This document shows positions 45,435 to 58,300 of a DNA stretch of 64,000 bases, piece by piece. A program made the translations under genes and the position numbers. How positions within the stretch are numbered: the stretch's first letter is position 1; every line of letters begins with the position of its first letter. This DNA comes from Gossypium raimondii (taxonomy: Eukaryota; Streptophyta; Magnoliopsida; Malvales; Malvaceae): assembly GCF_025698545.1 (NCBI RefSeq), contig NC_068569.1, positions 3,224,001 to 3,288,000 of the forward strand, read 5' to 3'. The notes under the pieces were generated by a model. That model worked only from the letters and a program-made list of their open reading frames with translations, was not told the origin of the DNA and did not search any database.

Positions 45435-46633
45435 ATGACACCGCTCTATGATCTCAACTCACCACCCTCTCCCTTTCCCCTCGAGGATCTAAAACACCAC
45501 CACCATCTTCAGCTTTTTCTTTCACTCCCCCAACATACTGCTTCTTCTTCATCTGCTCATCATCCTACTTTCTTCAGCAGTACTGATGCTGCTGCCACTC
45601 ATAAACCTCAAGAACCAAAACCCTATGATCTCAAGGTAATATATAATGTTCTTCATATTTATACATGTTTCTGCTTTATTATTAAATGATGATCTTTGAT
45701 TAATATATTGATTTATGTATGTATTTTATGTGGATGTAAATGTTTTGAGATTATCTTATCTATGGTTTTTGTAAATATAGGTCAATAATTACGTGAGTCA
45801 TGATGGAGGAGGTGGATCAAGCGATATTCAACAGGCGATAAGCTCATCGTCATCATTTCTTGAGTCTGCTGCGGTGGATTTATCCTTAAGTAGAAACAGA
45901 AAAGATGATGGAGATGATTATGAGAGTGTAAGTGATCGTAATAATGGATCATCAGTGGAACTGAAATGGATGTCTTCTAAGATGAGGTTAACGAAAAAGA
46001 TGATGATGAACTCCAATTGCAGTGGTCCTCCTCCATTACCACATAATACAGCAGCAGTGAATGATAGTAAATATCAATATCCGATTCAGGATAGAGATGA
46101 AACAAATTATTTCAGTAAAACTAATAACGCCATTAGAGTCTGCTCCGACTGCAACACAACCACAACGCCTCTTTGGAGAAGTGGGCCTCGAGGTCCCAAG
46201 GTACGTAAATGCCTATTTACCCTATACTTGCCTTGTTTCACTCTATAAATTATAAACGTGCAAGGTTACTAATATTGAAAACTTGGGGCAGTCTCTTTGC
46301 AATGCTTGTGGGATTCGGCAAAGGAAGGCAAGACGAGCACTGGAAGCAGCGGCGGCAAATGGAGAGACTGTTGCAGCATCGATGAAGATTAGGGTACACC
46401 ACAACAAGAAGGAAATAAAGAAATCACGTACTGTTGGACAATATAAGAAAGAGTTGAAGAGTAAATCAGGCAATACCTGCCTTCATCATCATCATCACAA
46501 GAGGAAGCTTTGTTTTAAGGAAATTACTCTAAGTTTGAGCAAGAATTCAGGTTTGCAGCGTGTGTTTCCTCAAGATGTGGAAGACGCTGCAATCCTCCTA
46601 ATGGAGCTATCTTGTGGCCTTTTTCACACTTGA
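45435..46633 (+). CDS. B-class GATA transcription factor (GNC/CGA1-like, LLM-domain)
   Basis: Three exons (45435-45635, 45781-46200, 46292-46633) encode 320 residues. A His/Ser/Pro-rich N-terminus is followed by KWMSSKMRLTKKMM, which matches the conserved KWLMSPKMRLIKK segment of GNC. The single type-IV zinc finger is CSDC-X18-CNAC (Cys188, 191, 210 and 213) with the [27 protein letters not shown] core. The C-terminal LLM domain, DAAILLMELSCG (residues 305-316), marks the GNC/GNL subgroup. VFPQDVEDAAILL is close to Arabidopsis GNC. These factors raise chlorophyll and chloroplast gene expression downstream of cytokinin, light, and PIF/DELLA signals. The finger is split by the last intron between PK and SL, as in homologues. 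All splice junctions are GT-AG. Confidence 0.95.
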
Positions 46634-47927
46634 GATACTTACTACCAATATTATTATTACTTATTATCATCATTTTAACGGGTACACGGCGGTTGACGGC
46701 ATCGTTAGCGAGTTTGCAGGTTATCTTGTGACTTTTTTCACTGATAAATTTTGTAGCTTTTATGACAGAATTGAAGTGTATGTACCCAAGTTGTATGAAT
46801 TTATAAATGGTTTTTTTTTTTTTTTTCTGAGATTGAATCTCAGCATGTTGGGAGAGGTAACTGAGATTCAAAGATGGTGTTGATTAAGTGAAATCAGGCT
46901 AGCGGCCCTCCATGTGCTTTACATGGATTTGGAAACGTACAACAAAATTTACAAAAGGCATACCAAATTGTTAAGAATATCTCAGGCTATTGATTTTTTT
47001 AAACCAAATTATTCTATGAATTACGGAATACAAATCTCCCATTTATTTAACGTCAGCGCAAAGAGAGAGTGGCATGTGCAGTTTTCATTTTGAAGAGAGA
47101 CTTTTTTTTTGTATAGATGAGTAAATAATATTAATTCAAAGGCATTATAGTGCTATCATTGGAGCAGTATTTTGTTGTTGCTAAGCAAATTTTATAATAT
47201 CGGTGAAATTCTTATATTATTGTGTTATGTAAATGATCATAGGTCATCATGTTTAATTGTGTTGTATGCAAGCTATTACTTGCGGTGGAAAATAATTGAA
47301 TAAAGAAAAAAAAAAACCTTATCATAGATTTTTTTTTTAATCTAACAAAAACTTTTCGGTAAATATGAGAAAAATATGAAATTTTTATTAGTGCAGACTC
47401 TGGCATAAACAAATTCTTTCTTAGGGAAATCTTATTTAACGTGTTAATTTTTTTGGGTGGGGCATACGTAGCACAAACAAGGGATCAGACATTTTTATTT
47501 ATGAATTACGGTAAAAAGTATTATGAAGTTCAGTAGTCAGATTGTTTTTTGTCCTCTTTGATTAAAAATGAGTAAATTAGTTTTTATATATTAATTTAAA
47601 GAGCAATCTAGTTATTTTGTTAAAGATTCCATCTATTTCTATAGTTAAAAATGGGCCCCTATACGTCAGAATGAGATGTGGTATGTCATGTTTAACTATT
47701 TGATTATTCTATCAACCACGTCAATTTTAATAGTAGAAAGGATTAGTTTGCTCTTCAATATAATATATAATAACTAATTTGTCCATTTTTTAAAGTAAAA
47801 TGGACAAAATGCAATCTGACTCCTAATATTGGAGCCTCCATGATACTTTTACTTATGAATTGCTTCAATTTTTTAAAAATTTATATACAGACACCATAAT
47901 CTTAACAACGGATTACTATAGATTTTT
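46634..47927. other. Intergenic between GATA gene and a MITE
   Basis: The 3' flank of the GATA gene, then AT-rich sequence with homopolymer tracts and no gene. A low-complexity segment around 47575-47830 looks like a decayed short repeat element, but its ends could not be set. Confidence 0.45.
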
Positions 47928-48331
47928 GGCATAAAGATAAATTTAGTCCCTAATGTTTACTCATTTTGTCATTTTTGTCCTTTTTCTTTGGGTCATTTGG
48001 GCCCTCAACCTTTAAAATTTAATCAAATTTTTTGCTTTTTGACATAAAATTTGCCTAAATTGTTAAATTTTTAATGATATTGATGTGATAGCTCATGTGG
48101 TATTTTACATATACTTCATTGGTAATATGGATAACTTTTCCAAAAGTTTTTATGAATTCTACGTGGCCACATCAATGCCATTAAAATTTTAACAATTCGG
48201 TTAGTTTGTCCCTAAAAAAACAAGCAATTTGACTAAAATTTAAAGATTGAAAGTCAAAATGATCCCCCCAAAAAAAAGGAACTAAAATGACAAAATAAAT
48301 AAACATTAAGAACTAAATTTATCTTTATGCC
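47928..48331. mobile_element. MITE with about 32-bp inverted ends and a 9-bp duplication
   Basis: A 404-bp element. Its left end GGCATAAAGATAAATTTAGT is mirrored by the right end (AACTAAATTTATCTTTATGC, then C). Flanks are TAGATTTTT at 47919-47927 and TAGACTTTT at 48332-48340, a 9-bp duplication with one mismatch. No coding sequence. The 9-bp size would fit a Mutator-type origin, though the TIRs differ from the other two elements here. Confidence 0.83.
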
Positions 48332-48877
48332 TAGACTTTTTATGACAATCTAAGTTTAGATTTTTTAATACTGAAATACTACTAATAGACATAAGGGAAA
48401 AAAGCTTTTGATTTGAGCTAATTATTCCATTAATTATAATTTTTTTATTAATTTATAAGAGCTTTGTTGATATGATTTCGATATTTAAAACAAATTGAGT
48501 TTATAGGTAAAGGGTGTTCACCCCATTCTCAAGACATGAGATCGATCTATAGGCATAGTCTGTGTGAAAGTTTAATAATACGCGTGGATGTGTAAGTTGA
48601 ACTAAATATTCTTTACAATTTATTTTAATTCTATTTCAAAACCTTTTCTTTTAAGCTTCGATTTTTAAAACTTTTGGACTTCTACACATGTAAAATAAAT
48701 AGCTAGGAGGTGATGCCGATCAATTAAGTAAAATTTTGAGTGATTTATAAGAATTAAACTCTTTTATTTTATTTTAATTAGAGTTAAAATAATTATTCAA
48801 TAATAATTTTTATAAAAATTAATTTAACTTAAATAGAGATAAATACTAATAACACATGTTGAATTCTAATTTATTTT
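48332..48877. other. AT-rich spacer between MITE and copia element
   Basis: No gene or clear repeat; homopolymer-rich sequence. It ends in ATTTT (48873-48877), the left target duplication of the copia element. Confidence 0.5.
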
Positions 48878-49217
48878 TGTTATAGTTGTGTGACCCAAAT
48901 TCTAAGAGATTGCTTGCAAGTCAAGTTAAACAAAATATATTTTCTTTCTAGAAGATTTAGTATTTATGAGTATAATATATTTTTCATTTATTAGCACAAT
49001 ATATTTGACTTTGATTATAATTAGGTTTTTTCAACCTATAAATAGATGTAGTCGAAACTCCTCTTGTAATCACTCGAATTCGACATAGTGAATTTTCTTC
49101 TCCTCTGCTCGTGGTTTTTTTTCCCGAAATGGTTTCCATGTAAAAATCTGTGTGTTCTTTATTTTTATTTCTCTTTTCTTTGTGATATATTGTCATTACC
49201 GACGTTCTATTTTTACA
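48878..49217 (+). repeat. 5' LTR of the copia element
   Basis: Runs from TGTTATAG to TTTTTACA. A TATA-like CCTATAAATAG lies in the middle. About 95% identical to the 3' LTR. Confidence 0.93.
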
Positions 49218-49220
49218 AAT

Positions 49221-49232
49221 TGGTATCAGAGC
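49221..49232 (+). promoter_or_regulatory. Primer-binding site (tRNA-iMet type) of the copia element
   Basis: TGGTATCAGAGC follows three bases after the 5' LTR, the usual initiator-tRNA primer site of plant copia elements. Confidence 0.92.
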
Positions 49233-49260
49233 TTCTGGGTTGTTCATCTCAACCACGGTA

Positions 49261-50064
49261 ATGGCGTCTTTGAAATATGAAATTTCGCTGTTAGATCGCA
49301 ACACCAGATTTACGTTGTGGCAGATTAAGATGCAAGCAGTTCTTGCACAGATGGATTTGGAGAATGCCCTGCTAGGGATAGATAAGATGCCTTCAACATT
49401 AACAGATGAAGAGAAGAATCGTAAGGATCAAAAGGCGTTAACACAATTACATCTGCATTTGTCTAACAAAATTTTACAGGATGTGATGAAGGAGAAGACT
49501 GTCGCTGCATTATGGAAGAGGCTGGAACAAATATGTATGTCGAAAACTCTAACCAGCAAGTTGCATATGAAGCAACATTTTTATGCTCATCGTTTGAAGG
49601 AAGGTGTGTCTATGCACGAACACTTAACAGTGTTTGAAAAAATTCTCTCAAACTTGGAGGCCATGGAGGTTCAATATGATAAGAAAGATCTAGGGTTGAT
49701 TCTACTTTTTTTGTTGCCCCCGTCTTATTCAACCTTTACAGACATGATTTTATATAGCTGCGAGTCTCTCACAAGTGATGAGGTTTATTATTATTTGACC
49801 TCATATGATAAGATAAAACATCTTGTGGTTAAACCCGACTCTAAGGGAGAGGGTCTTATTGTTCGTGGAAGACACGATTGGAATACTGATGATGATCGGG
49901 AAGGACACAGAATCTTCGCGGTAAATCTAAGGGTAGATCGAAGTATTCAAATAGAGGTAAAATTTGTAACTTCTGCAAGAAGAAAGTGCACATTAAATCT
50001 GAGTGTTATAAGCTACAGAATAAGATCAAAAGGGAGGCTACGAATCAAAAGGGAAAACAACTAG
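49261..50064 (+). pseudogene. gag region of the copia element (fossil)
   Basis: The N-terminal part resembles the UBN2/gag-polypeptide family of copia elements, beginning MASLKYEISLLDR, with LHMKQHFYAHRLKEG and LLFLLPPSYSTF. It is part of a broken element and is not expected to produce a working capsid protein. Confidence 0.85.
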
Positions 50065-50159
50065 AAAATTCTGGTGAAGCTGATGTTGTAGAAGACTACA
50101 GCGATGGTGAACTTCTAGTCACTTCTGTCAAATATTTTAAAGTGAGCAAGGAGTAGATC

Positions 50160-53152
50160 CTTGATTCAGGTTGCACCTTCCACATGAGTCTCAATCAGGA
50201 TTGATTTACAACTTACGAAATAGTGTTTAAAAATGTTATTTTGATGGGAAATAATGCTTCGTGTAAAATTGCAAGTGTTGGAACGATTAAAGTTAAGATG
50301 TTTGACGGAGTTGTTAGAACACTTAGTGACGTGCGACATGTTTCAAAATTAAAGAGAAATTTAATTTCGTTGAGTACTCTTGATTCAAAAGAGTATAGAT
50401 ATACAGCTGAAAGTGGGGTTTTGAAGATTTCCAAAGGTTCCCTCGTTGTGATGAAAGAGTAGAGAAAGACTGTCAAGTTATATGTTTTATAGGGTTCTAC
50501 TGTTAGTAGTGATGCAACTGTTGCTTCCTCTTCCTTGTCAGATGATGATATTACTAAACTATGCGCTTAGGGCATATAAGTGAGAATGGCATGGCAGAAT
50601 TGAGCAAAAGAGGACTTCTTAATGGGTAAGGAATTTTCAAACTAAAGTTCTGTGAGCACTGTATTTTGGAAAGCAAAAGAGAGTTTGATTCACCAGAGGA
50701 ATCCATAACACGAAGGGAGCGTTGGAGTATATTCATTCTGATCTGTGGGGGCCATCTAGAGTGCCTTCGAGAGGTGGAGCTAATTATATACTAAATTTTA
50801 TTAATGATTGTTCAGAAAAGTTTAGGCATTTTTCTTGAAGTAGAAAAGCTGTGTTTTCTGCATTTAAGTCTTGGAAAACTATGATTGAAAAACAGACAAG
50901 AAAACAAATAAAACACCTCCGCACAGACAATGGCTTAGAGTTCTGTTCTGATGAGTTTAATGAACTATGCAAGTCAAAAGGGATCGTGAGACACTTGACA
51001 GTTTTTCATACTCCACAAAAAAACGGCATTGCAGAACGAATTAACAAAATGATCATGGAGAAAATTTGATGTATGTTGTCGAATGCTAACTTACCGAAGT
51101 CATTTTGAGCCGAAGCAGCCTCTACTGCATGTTTTTTGATCAATCGATCTCCATCTGTTGCCATTGAGAAAAAGACTCCACAAGAGGTATGGTCTGGTAA
51201 TCCTGCTAACTATTCTGACTTAAAGATCTTTGGGTGTCCTGCGTATGCTCATGTTAATAATGGAAAATTAGAACCGATATCCATTAAATGTGTTTTTCTT
51301 GGTTATAAAACTGGTGTAAAAGAGTATAAGTTATGGTGTCTTGAAAATATAAAAGTTGTGATTAGCAGATATGTTGTTTTTGATGAAACTGCTATGCTAC
51401 CTAACTTATCTCTTAAAGACTCTTCCAATAAAGAAAATCAAAAGCAGGTGGAGCATCAGATTAATCCAGAATCTACAACAGAGTCAGCTCCTCAAGCTAG
51501 TACAAAAATTCAGAATAGAGTTGCTTCTTCACCACAATATTCTATCGCTAAAAACAGAACTAAAAGAGAAATCAAACCTCTAAAGAAGTATGCCGAGGCA
51601 GATCTAGTTGCTTATGCTTTCAATGTGGCTGAAGATATAGATGCAAACTAAGAGCCATCTAATTATTCTGAGGCGGTTAGCTGTGAAAACTTAGAAAAGT
51701 GGATGTTTGCTATGCAATAGGAGATGAAATCACTCCACAAAAATAGAAAATGGGATCTTATGAAACTTACTAAAGGTAAAAAGGTTGTTCGTTGTAAATG
51801 GGTGCTTAAAAAGAAAAAAGGAACTCCACGAGTTGAAGAACCCAGATATGAAGCAAGGCTTGTTGCAAAAGGTTACAGTCAAATTTCAGGAGTAGACTTC
51901 ACAGATGTGTTTTCCCCAATTATGAAGCATAGTTAGATTCGAGCTTTGCTTGGTATTGTGGCCATGCATGATTTGGAGCTTGAGCAGTTAGATGTAAAAA
52001 CTGTATTTTTGCATTGAGAACTTAATAAGGATATTTACATGAAACAAACAGAGGGTTTTACAGTCTCAGAAAAAGAGGACTATGTTTGCTTGCTGAAAAA
52101 GTCCCTTTACAGTTTGAAACAATCACTAAGACAGTGGTATAAGAGGTTTGATTCCTTTATGACTTCTCATAATTTCAAAAGAAGTAGCTTTGACAATTGT
52201 GTTTACTTTAAGAAAAACAGTTATGGTTCTTTTGTGTATCTACTCCTTTATGTTGATGACATGTTCATAGCAGCAAAAGATAAAGGAGAGATAAGAAAGG
52301 TTAAAGCCCAATTAAGTGAAGAATTTGAGATGAAAGATTTGGGACCAGCAAAGAAGATACTTGGTATGGAAATTCTCAGAGATAAAAAAAGCAAGTAAAT
52401 TGTACCCAAGTCAGAAAGGGTACATTGAGAAAGTTATTTGCAGATTCAATATGCAGAGTGCTAAGCCTGTTAGTACTCCTTTAGCAGTCTATTTCATACT
52501 TTCATCTGTTTTGTCTCCACAATCAGATGATGAAATTGAGTACATGTCACATGTTCCATACTCTAGTGCAGTGGGATCTCTCATGTATGCTATGGTTTGT
52601 TCACGTCCAGATTTATCATATGCAGTCAGTGCAGTTAGCAGATACATACTACTGATGTTTGTTTACAGTTTGGAAGAACTAGAGATAGAGTCATTGGGTA
52701 CGTTGATGCCGATTTTGCTGAAGACCTTGATAGAAGAAGATCTCTCACAGGTTATGTCTTTAAAATCGAAGGTTGTACAATCAGTTGGAAAACCACGTTG
52801 CAAACTACAGTTGTTTTGTCTACCACTGAAGCTGAATACATGACGATTATTGAGGCTTGTAAAGAAGCCATTTGGTTGAAGGGACTCTTTACTAAACTCA
52901 ATGAAGACATTCAAATTAGTACAATATTTTGTGACAATCAGAGTGCCATCTTCCTTACAAAAGATCAAATTTTTCATGAGAGAAAAAACACACATTGATG
53001 TTCGGTATCATTTTGTTCGTGATATTATTGCTCGTGGTGATATTGTTGTGAGCAAAATCAGTACTCATGAAAATCCTGTAGATATGATGACTAAGTCGCT
53101 TCCTATAACCAAGTTTGAGCATTGCTTAGACTTGGTTGGTGTTCATTGTTGA
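50160..53152 (+). pseudogene. pol region of the copia element (fossil)
   Basis: Remnants, in order, of protease, integrase core (HLRTDNGLEF, TPQKNGIAER), reverse transcriptase (KARLVAKGYSQ-like segment, LLLYVDDM) and RNase H ([17 protein letters not shown]). The order and motifs identify Ty1/copia. The region is interrupted at several points and is inactive. Confidence 0.9.
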
Positions 53153-53225
53153 AGTTAAACCCTTAAGGGGTTTTATGGAAGAGGTGAAGACCTTGTTCGT
53201 TGAGAATTTGTGTCAATGTGGAGAT

Positions 53226-53564
53226 TGTTAGAGTTGTGTGACATAAATTTTAAGATATTGCTTGCAAGTCAAGTTAAACAAAATATATATTCTTTCTAGA
53301 AGATTTAGTATTTATGAGTATAATATATTTATCATTTATTAGCACAATATATTTAACTTTGATTAGAATTAGGTTTTTTCAACCTATAAATAGATGTAGT
53401 CGAAACTCCTCTTGTAATCATTCGAATTTGACATAGTGAATTTTTTTCTCCTCTACTTGTGGTTTTTTTCCCGAAAGGGTTTCCACGTAAAAGTCTGTGT
53501 GTTCTTTATTTTTATTTCTCTTTTCTTTGCGATATATTGTCATTACCGACGTTCTATTTTTACA
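53226..53564 (+). repeat. 3' LTR of the copia element
   Basis: TGTTAGAG to TTTTTACA, preceded by the purine-rich stretch GTGGAGAT. About 95% identical to the 5' LTR. Confidence 0.93.
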
Positions 53565-55397
53565 ATTTTAAAAAATTTCATTCTACATAATATCACATGT
53601 AAAAATTGTAGACTTTATATAGTAATATCAAATAATATTTGAAATCTTAAAATACAAAAGCATTTTTTCATGAGATTTTTTAAAAAAAATAATAAATTAA
53701 TCTTAAATTTTTCTAGTCATTACTAATTTATTTTACGTATTTTTTATCATTAAAGAGAGAGAAAATTTATATTTAAAACCGTATCATTTAAGTGAAACAC
53801 ATAAAATTTAAGCAGTTAAAGTAAGTATTCACCCAATTTAAATAAGTATTGTATATAAATGTCACATATAAATATAAATACACATATGACTATATTTAAA
53901 CTCTCTTTTTTAATGTTTAAACTTTTGGTTTTATATTTATATTGTAATAAGTGTGAGTTATAACATTAAATTATTAGTAAGTATACATTTTAGTTACTTA
54001 ACTTCAAAAATTTATAAAATGGTCACTATTTAAAACTTTACATTTAAGTCGCTCAACTATTTGAAAGTTTTTATTTAAATCATTGGATTATTAAGTTTTT
54101 TTTCTTCTAAAAGTCTGACTAACTATCTCTAAGGAGCGATTCAACGATTGATACGGTGAATCAATATCCATCGATGATTGGAAGAACATAGCTTAGATTC
54201 AAGTCGATCTGAGGGTCAAATTCGGAGATCAAAGAATAAAGTTATTTAAATTTTGGTTCGTAGATTCGTGATGTTGAAAGTTGTTTAATGAAAAGAAATT
54301 GAACCGTAGAAAAGAATGGAAAAAAAGAGAAATTGGTGTAGATAGTGCTAACAATGAAAGCTTTACAGTAATGCCTTTAACAATCCAACAACTTAAATTA
54401 AACTTTCAAATAATTTAATATCTATTTTGTAATTTTTAAATTTTGAGTAATGAAAGTTTATAAAAAAAAGTAGAGCAGGAAAAACGAGAAGGAATATATG
54501 AAAATGGATGTGACTCAATTTATTGGGCATTTCCTTTTCACATTCAACCCAACCATTCTCGCTATCGCTAGCCTCCCCATCTTCTCAAATTTCCACAATT
54601 TTTGGTTATTTAATGAGGCGATGAGGCCTTAAAGTTCCCCTTCCAACATCAATGGAGATTTAAAAAGGGGAAATTTTATTTAAGATATCTTTCCCATGTT
54701 TCAGCAGCAAAGCCCAACAACCCCATTGTTTCTTCAAAACAGGAATAATATCTACTATATATAGATAGTATTACAATCAATTAATCTTTATTTTTCCTAT
54801 TTTTTGGGCATGTGTAGTTTTAATCTCTGGGTCTTATCTAAACCCAGGAAACTAAAAAAATCTCAAATAAAAAATTTTTATTTGTGGGTTTTATTTCAGT
54901 AAGGAGGATGAAATATTGTGATCCATTGAATCCCAATCTGTTTTCCTGCATTTACTTCCATTCATTTGTTTTGAGGATTTTGTCATGTCTTTCATTTGCA
55001 GAGTGTCATATATATTTTATCCTTAAAAAATAATAATAATAATCTCTCTTTTCCCACTTAGGTGTAAAGTCACCCACCACCCACCCCTCATCACTCACCA
55101 TATTTTGAAGCCCACAAATTTCTTTATTTTTCTCATAAAAATTAAAACTTGATAATAATTTGTAGATATTCATTTATAATTTGAATGCAACCATACAAAT
55201 ATTTTCAATATATATGTATATATATCACTAACAAAGAGTCCACCAACCTTCTTCCTCCAACAACTCATGTTTAACAAAAAATGGAATAAACCTTTAGCCT
55301 CTCTTTTTTTCCTTTAACAACCCAAGTTTCTATTTTTCTTCTTCTTTGCATTTCCATTACTAAACCTTGTAAAAGAACAAAGAAATAAAACTCTTTG
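53565..55397. other. Intergenic upstream of the glycine decarboxylase gene
   Basis: The left part contains a probable MITE (about 53982-54455). From about 54480 on there is promoter-like and leader sequence of the P-protein gene, with TATATATAGATAG-like sequence near 54756 and an AT microsatellite near 55208-55225. No other gene. Confidence 0.5.
53982..54455. mobile_element. MITE-like element with imperfect long inverted ends
   Basis: The first about 110 bases (TTAGTTACTTAACTTC ... TTTAAATCATTGGATTATTAA) are loosely repeated in inverted form at the right end (TTAACAATCCAACAACTTAA ... GAGTAATGAA). The interior has no coding frame. Divergence of the arms suggests an old insertion. No clear target duplication was found. 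Confidence 0.55.
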
Positions 55398-58300
55398 ATG
55401 GAGCGCGCAAGGAAGGTGGCTAACAGGGCAATCCTGAAACGTTTGGTTAATGAATCCAAGCAATCACGCAATGGTGAAATGAGTTCTAGATCACCTGTTT
55501 CCTACACTCCATCAAGGTATGTATCTTCATTGTCACCTTTTGGTTCCAAGAATCATAGCAGATCAGATTCATTAGGTGCTAGAAATGTGTCGAACAATGT
55601 TGGTTTTGGTGTTGGGTCACAAATTCGATCCATTTCTGTCGAGGCATTGAAATCAAGCGATACTTTTCCTCGCCGCCATAACTCTGCAACCCCTGAAGAG
55701 CAGACCAAGATGGCTGAGTCATGTGGGTTTGATAGCCTCGACGCTCTTATTGACGCAACCGTGCCTAAAGCTATACGTATTGATTCCATGAAGTTTCCCA
55801 AGTTTGATGGAGGATTAACTGAGAGCCAAATGATTGAACACATGAAAGATTTGGAATCAAAGAACAAGATTTTTAAGTCTTTTATTGGAATGGGTTATTA
55901 TAACACTCATGTTCCTCCCGTGATTTTGAGGAATATAATGGAGAATCCAGCTTGGTACACTCAATACACTCCGTACCAGGCCGAGATATCTCAAGGACGC
56001 CTTGAGTCTTTGCTTAATTTCCAAACTATGATTACGGATCTTACTGGATTGCCTATGTCAAATGCTTCGTTGCTTGATGAGGGAACTGCAGCTGCTGAGG
56101 CAATGGCCATGTGTAACAACATAGTGAAAGGAAAGAAGAAGACTTTTATTATTGCAAACAATTGTCATCCTCAGACAATTGATATTTGTAAGACAAGAGC
56201 TGATGGTTTTGATCTTAAAGTTGTTACTGCAGATCTTAAGGATATTGATTACAGCTCTGGTGATGTTTGTGGGGTTTTGGTTCAGTATCCGGGTACCGAG
56301 GGTGAGATTTTGGACTATGGGGAGTTCGTTAAGAACGCTCATGCACAGGGTGTTAAGGTTGTCATGGCAACTGATTTGTTAGCATTGATAATGTTGAAGC
56401 CCCCAGGTGAACTTGGAGCAGATATAGTTGTTGGCTCAGCACAGAGGTTCGGGGTGCCGATGGGGTACGGTGGCCCTCACGCTGCTTTTTTGGCTACTTC
56501 CCAAGAGTACAAGAGGATGATGCCAGGGCGAATTATTGGTGTTAGTGTCGATTCTTCAGGGAAGCCTGCTTTGCGTATGGCGATGCAAACGAGGGAGCAA
56601 CATATTCGCAGGGACAAAGCTACTAGCAACATCTGCACAGCTCAAGTAAGATATTTTTGCTTTTTCCTATAGTAAACTCTTAAATGCTAAGCGTTAAATG
56701 CTTTTTGTTTGATTTAAGTCGTCACTCATTAGTACTTTAGTGAATTGTATTTGCTTTGCGTTGTTTGATTTGATATCTTGCTCTATCTAGGCATTACTAG
56801 CAAACATGGCTGCTATGTATGCTGTTTATCATGGACCAGAGGGCCTAAAAACCATTGCGCAACGTGTCCACGGTCTTGCTGGGGCATTTGCTGTGGGACT
56901 GAAAAAACTTGGAAACATTGAAGTCCAAGGTCTTCCCTTCTTTGATACTGTGAAGGTTACATGTGCTGATGCCTATGCTATTGCTGATGCTGCTTACAAG
57001 AGTGAGATTAATTTGCGAGTTGTAGATGCCAAAACTGTGAGTCTGATTCCATTTATGATTTTATTTGGTCAAATATTATTATATATCACGAGATTACCAG
57101 GACTTCGGTTGCTTTTCAGATCACTGTTTCATTTGATGAAACAACTACCTTGGATGACTTGGACAAGCTTTTCAAAGTATTTGCTGGTGGCAAACCAGTG
57201 AGTGCTAATAATCTTTTCTATAGTTATAATGTTCACACTTATTTTTTGCCCTATTGAATTAGAATCACCCTGTATCTAAACTTTCAGGTCTCATTCACTG
57301 CTGCATCTCTTGCACCAGAGGTTGAGAATGCAATTCCTTCTGGGCTATTAAGACAGAGTTCATATCTTACCCACCAAATATTTAACATGTACGGAACTTT
57401 CATGAAACGACGACCTACTTGTAGCTTACAAATCAAATGTGCCACTCTCACTATTATTTGTTATCTTTTCAGGTATCACACAGAACATGAGTTGCTTCGG
57501 TACCTTCACAAGTTACAATCAAAGGATCTCTCATTGTGTCATAGTATGATTCCATTGGGATCTTGTACGATGAAACTAAATGCGACAACTGAAATGATGC
57601 CCGTGACATGGCCTGGTTTCACTGACATCCACCCTTTTGCCCCTTCTGAACAGGCTCAGGGTTATCAGGCAAATATTCCTTTACCTAGAACTCCTTGATG
57701 CTTTAAAAGAAAATGTAGCAAAGAGTGAATTTTAAATCCTCAGTTTATTGATGAATTATGGTTTCTGGTTTATTAGGAAATGTTCAATAATTTGGGTGAC
57801 CTGTTGTGTACTATCACCGGGTTTGACTCCTTCTCTTTGCAACCCAATGCTGGCGCTGCTGGCGAGTATGCCGGACTAATGGTTATCCGTGCATATCATA
57901 AGGTAAGTGACACTAACCAGCTTTTAATCCTCTTCACCAAAAGAAAAGGAATTCCTTTTATTAGTATAATGGTAGAATTGATTATGCTGATGCATACTCC
58001 GGATGAATACTGCAGTCAAGAGGAGACCATCACCGGAACGTGTGTATCATACCTGTTTCAGCACATGGGACAAATCCGGCCAGTGCTGCAATGTGCGGAA
58101 TGAAAATTGTTCCTGTAGGAACTGATTCCAAGGGTAACATCAACATTGAAGAATTAAGGAAAGCTGCTGAAGCTAACAGGGACAAGTTATCTGCTCTCAT
58201 GGTATGAATAATTATATAATTCTGCACAATTCTTTTAAGGCCAGGCAATTGTTCATGCAAATCTAATTTTTAATTTCAATTTCAGGTCACTTATCCTTCA

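Larger units (their letters stand above)
48878..53564 (+). mobile_element. Ty1/copia LTR retrotransposon, broken copy
   Basis: A 4.69-kb element with 5' LTR 48878-49217 and 3' LTR 53226-53564. A perfect 5-bp duplication ATTTT lies at 48873-48877 and 53565-53569. A primer-binding site TGGTATCAGAGC at 49221 is complementary to initiator tRNA-Met. The part order is gag (about 49261-50064), protease region (about 50160-50460), integrase (about 50680-51640), reverse transcriptase (about 51720-52500) and RNase H (about 52780-53150). Integrase before reverse transcriptase is the copia order, and the RT is close to the Tnt1/Tork lineage. The coding region is broken in roughly ten places. By hand count the LTRs differ at about 18 of 339 sites (about 5%), suggesting insertion about 2 million years ago at 1.3e-8 substitutions/site/year, or older at slower rates. 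Confidence 0.95.
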
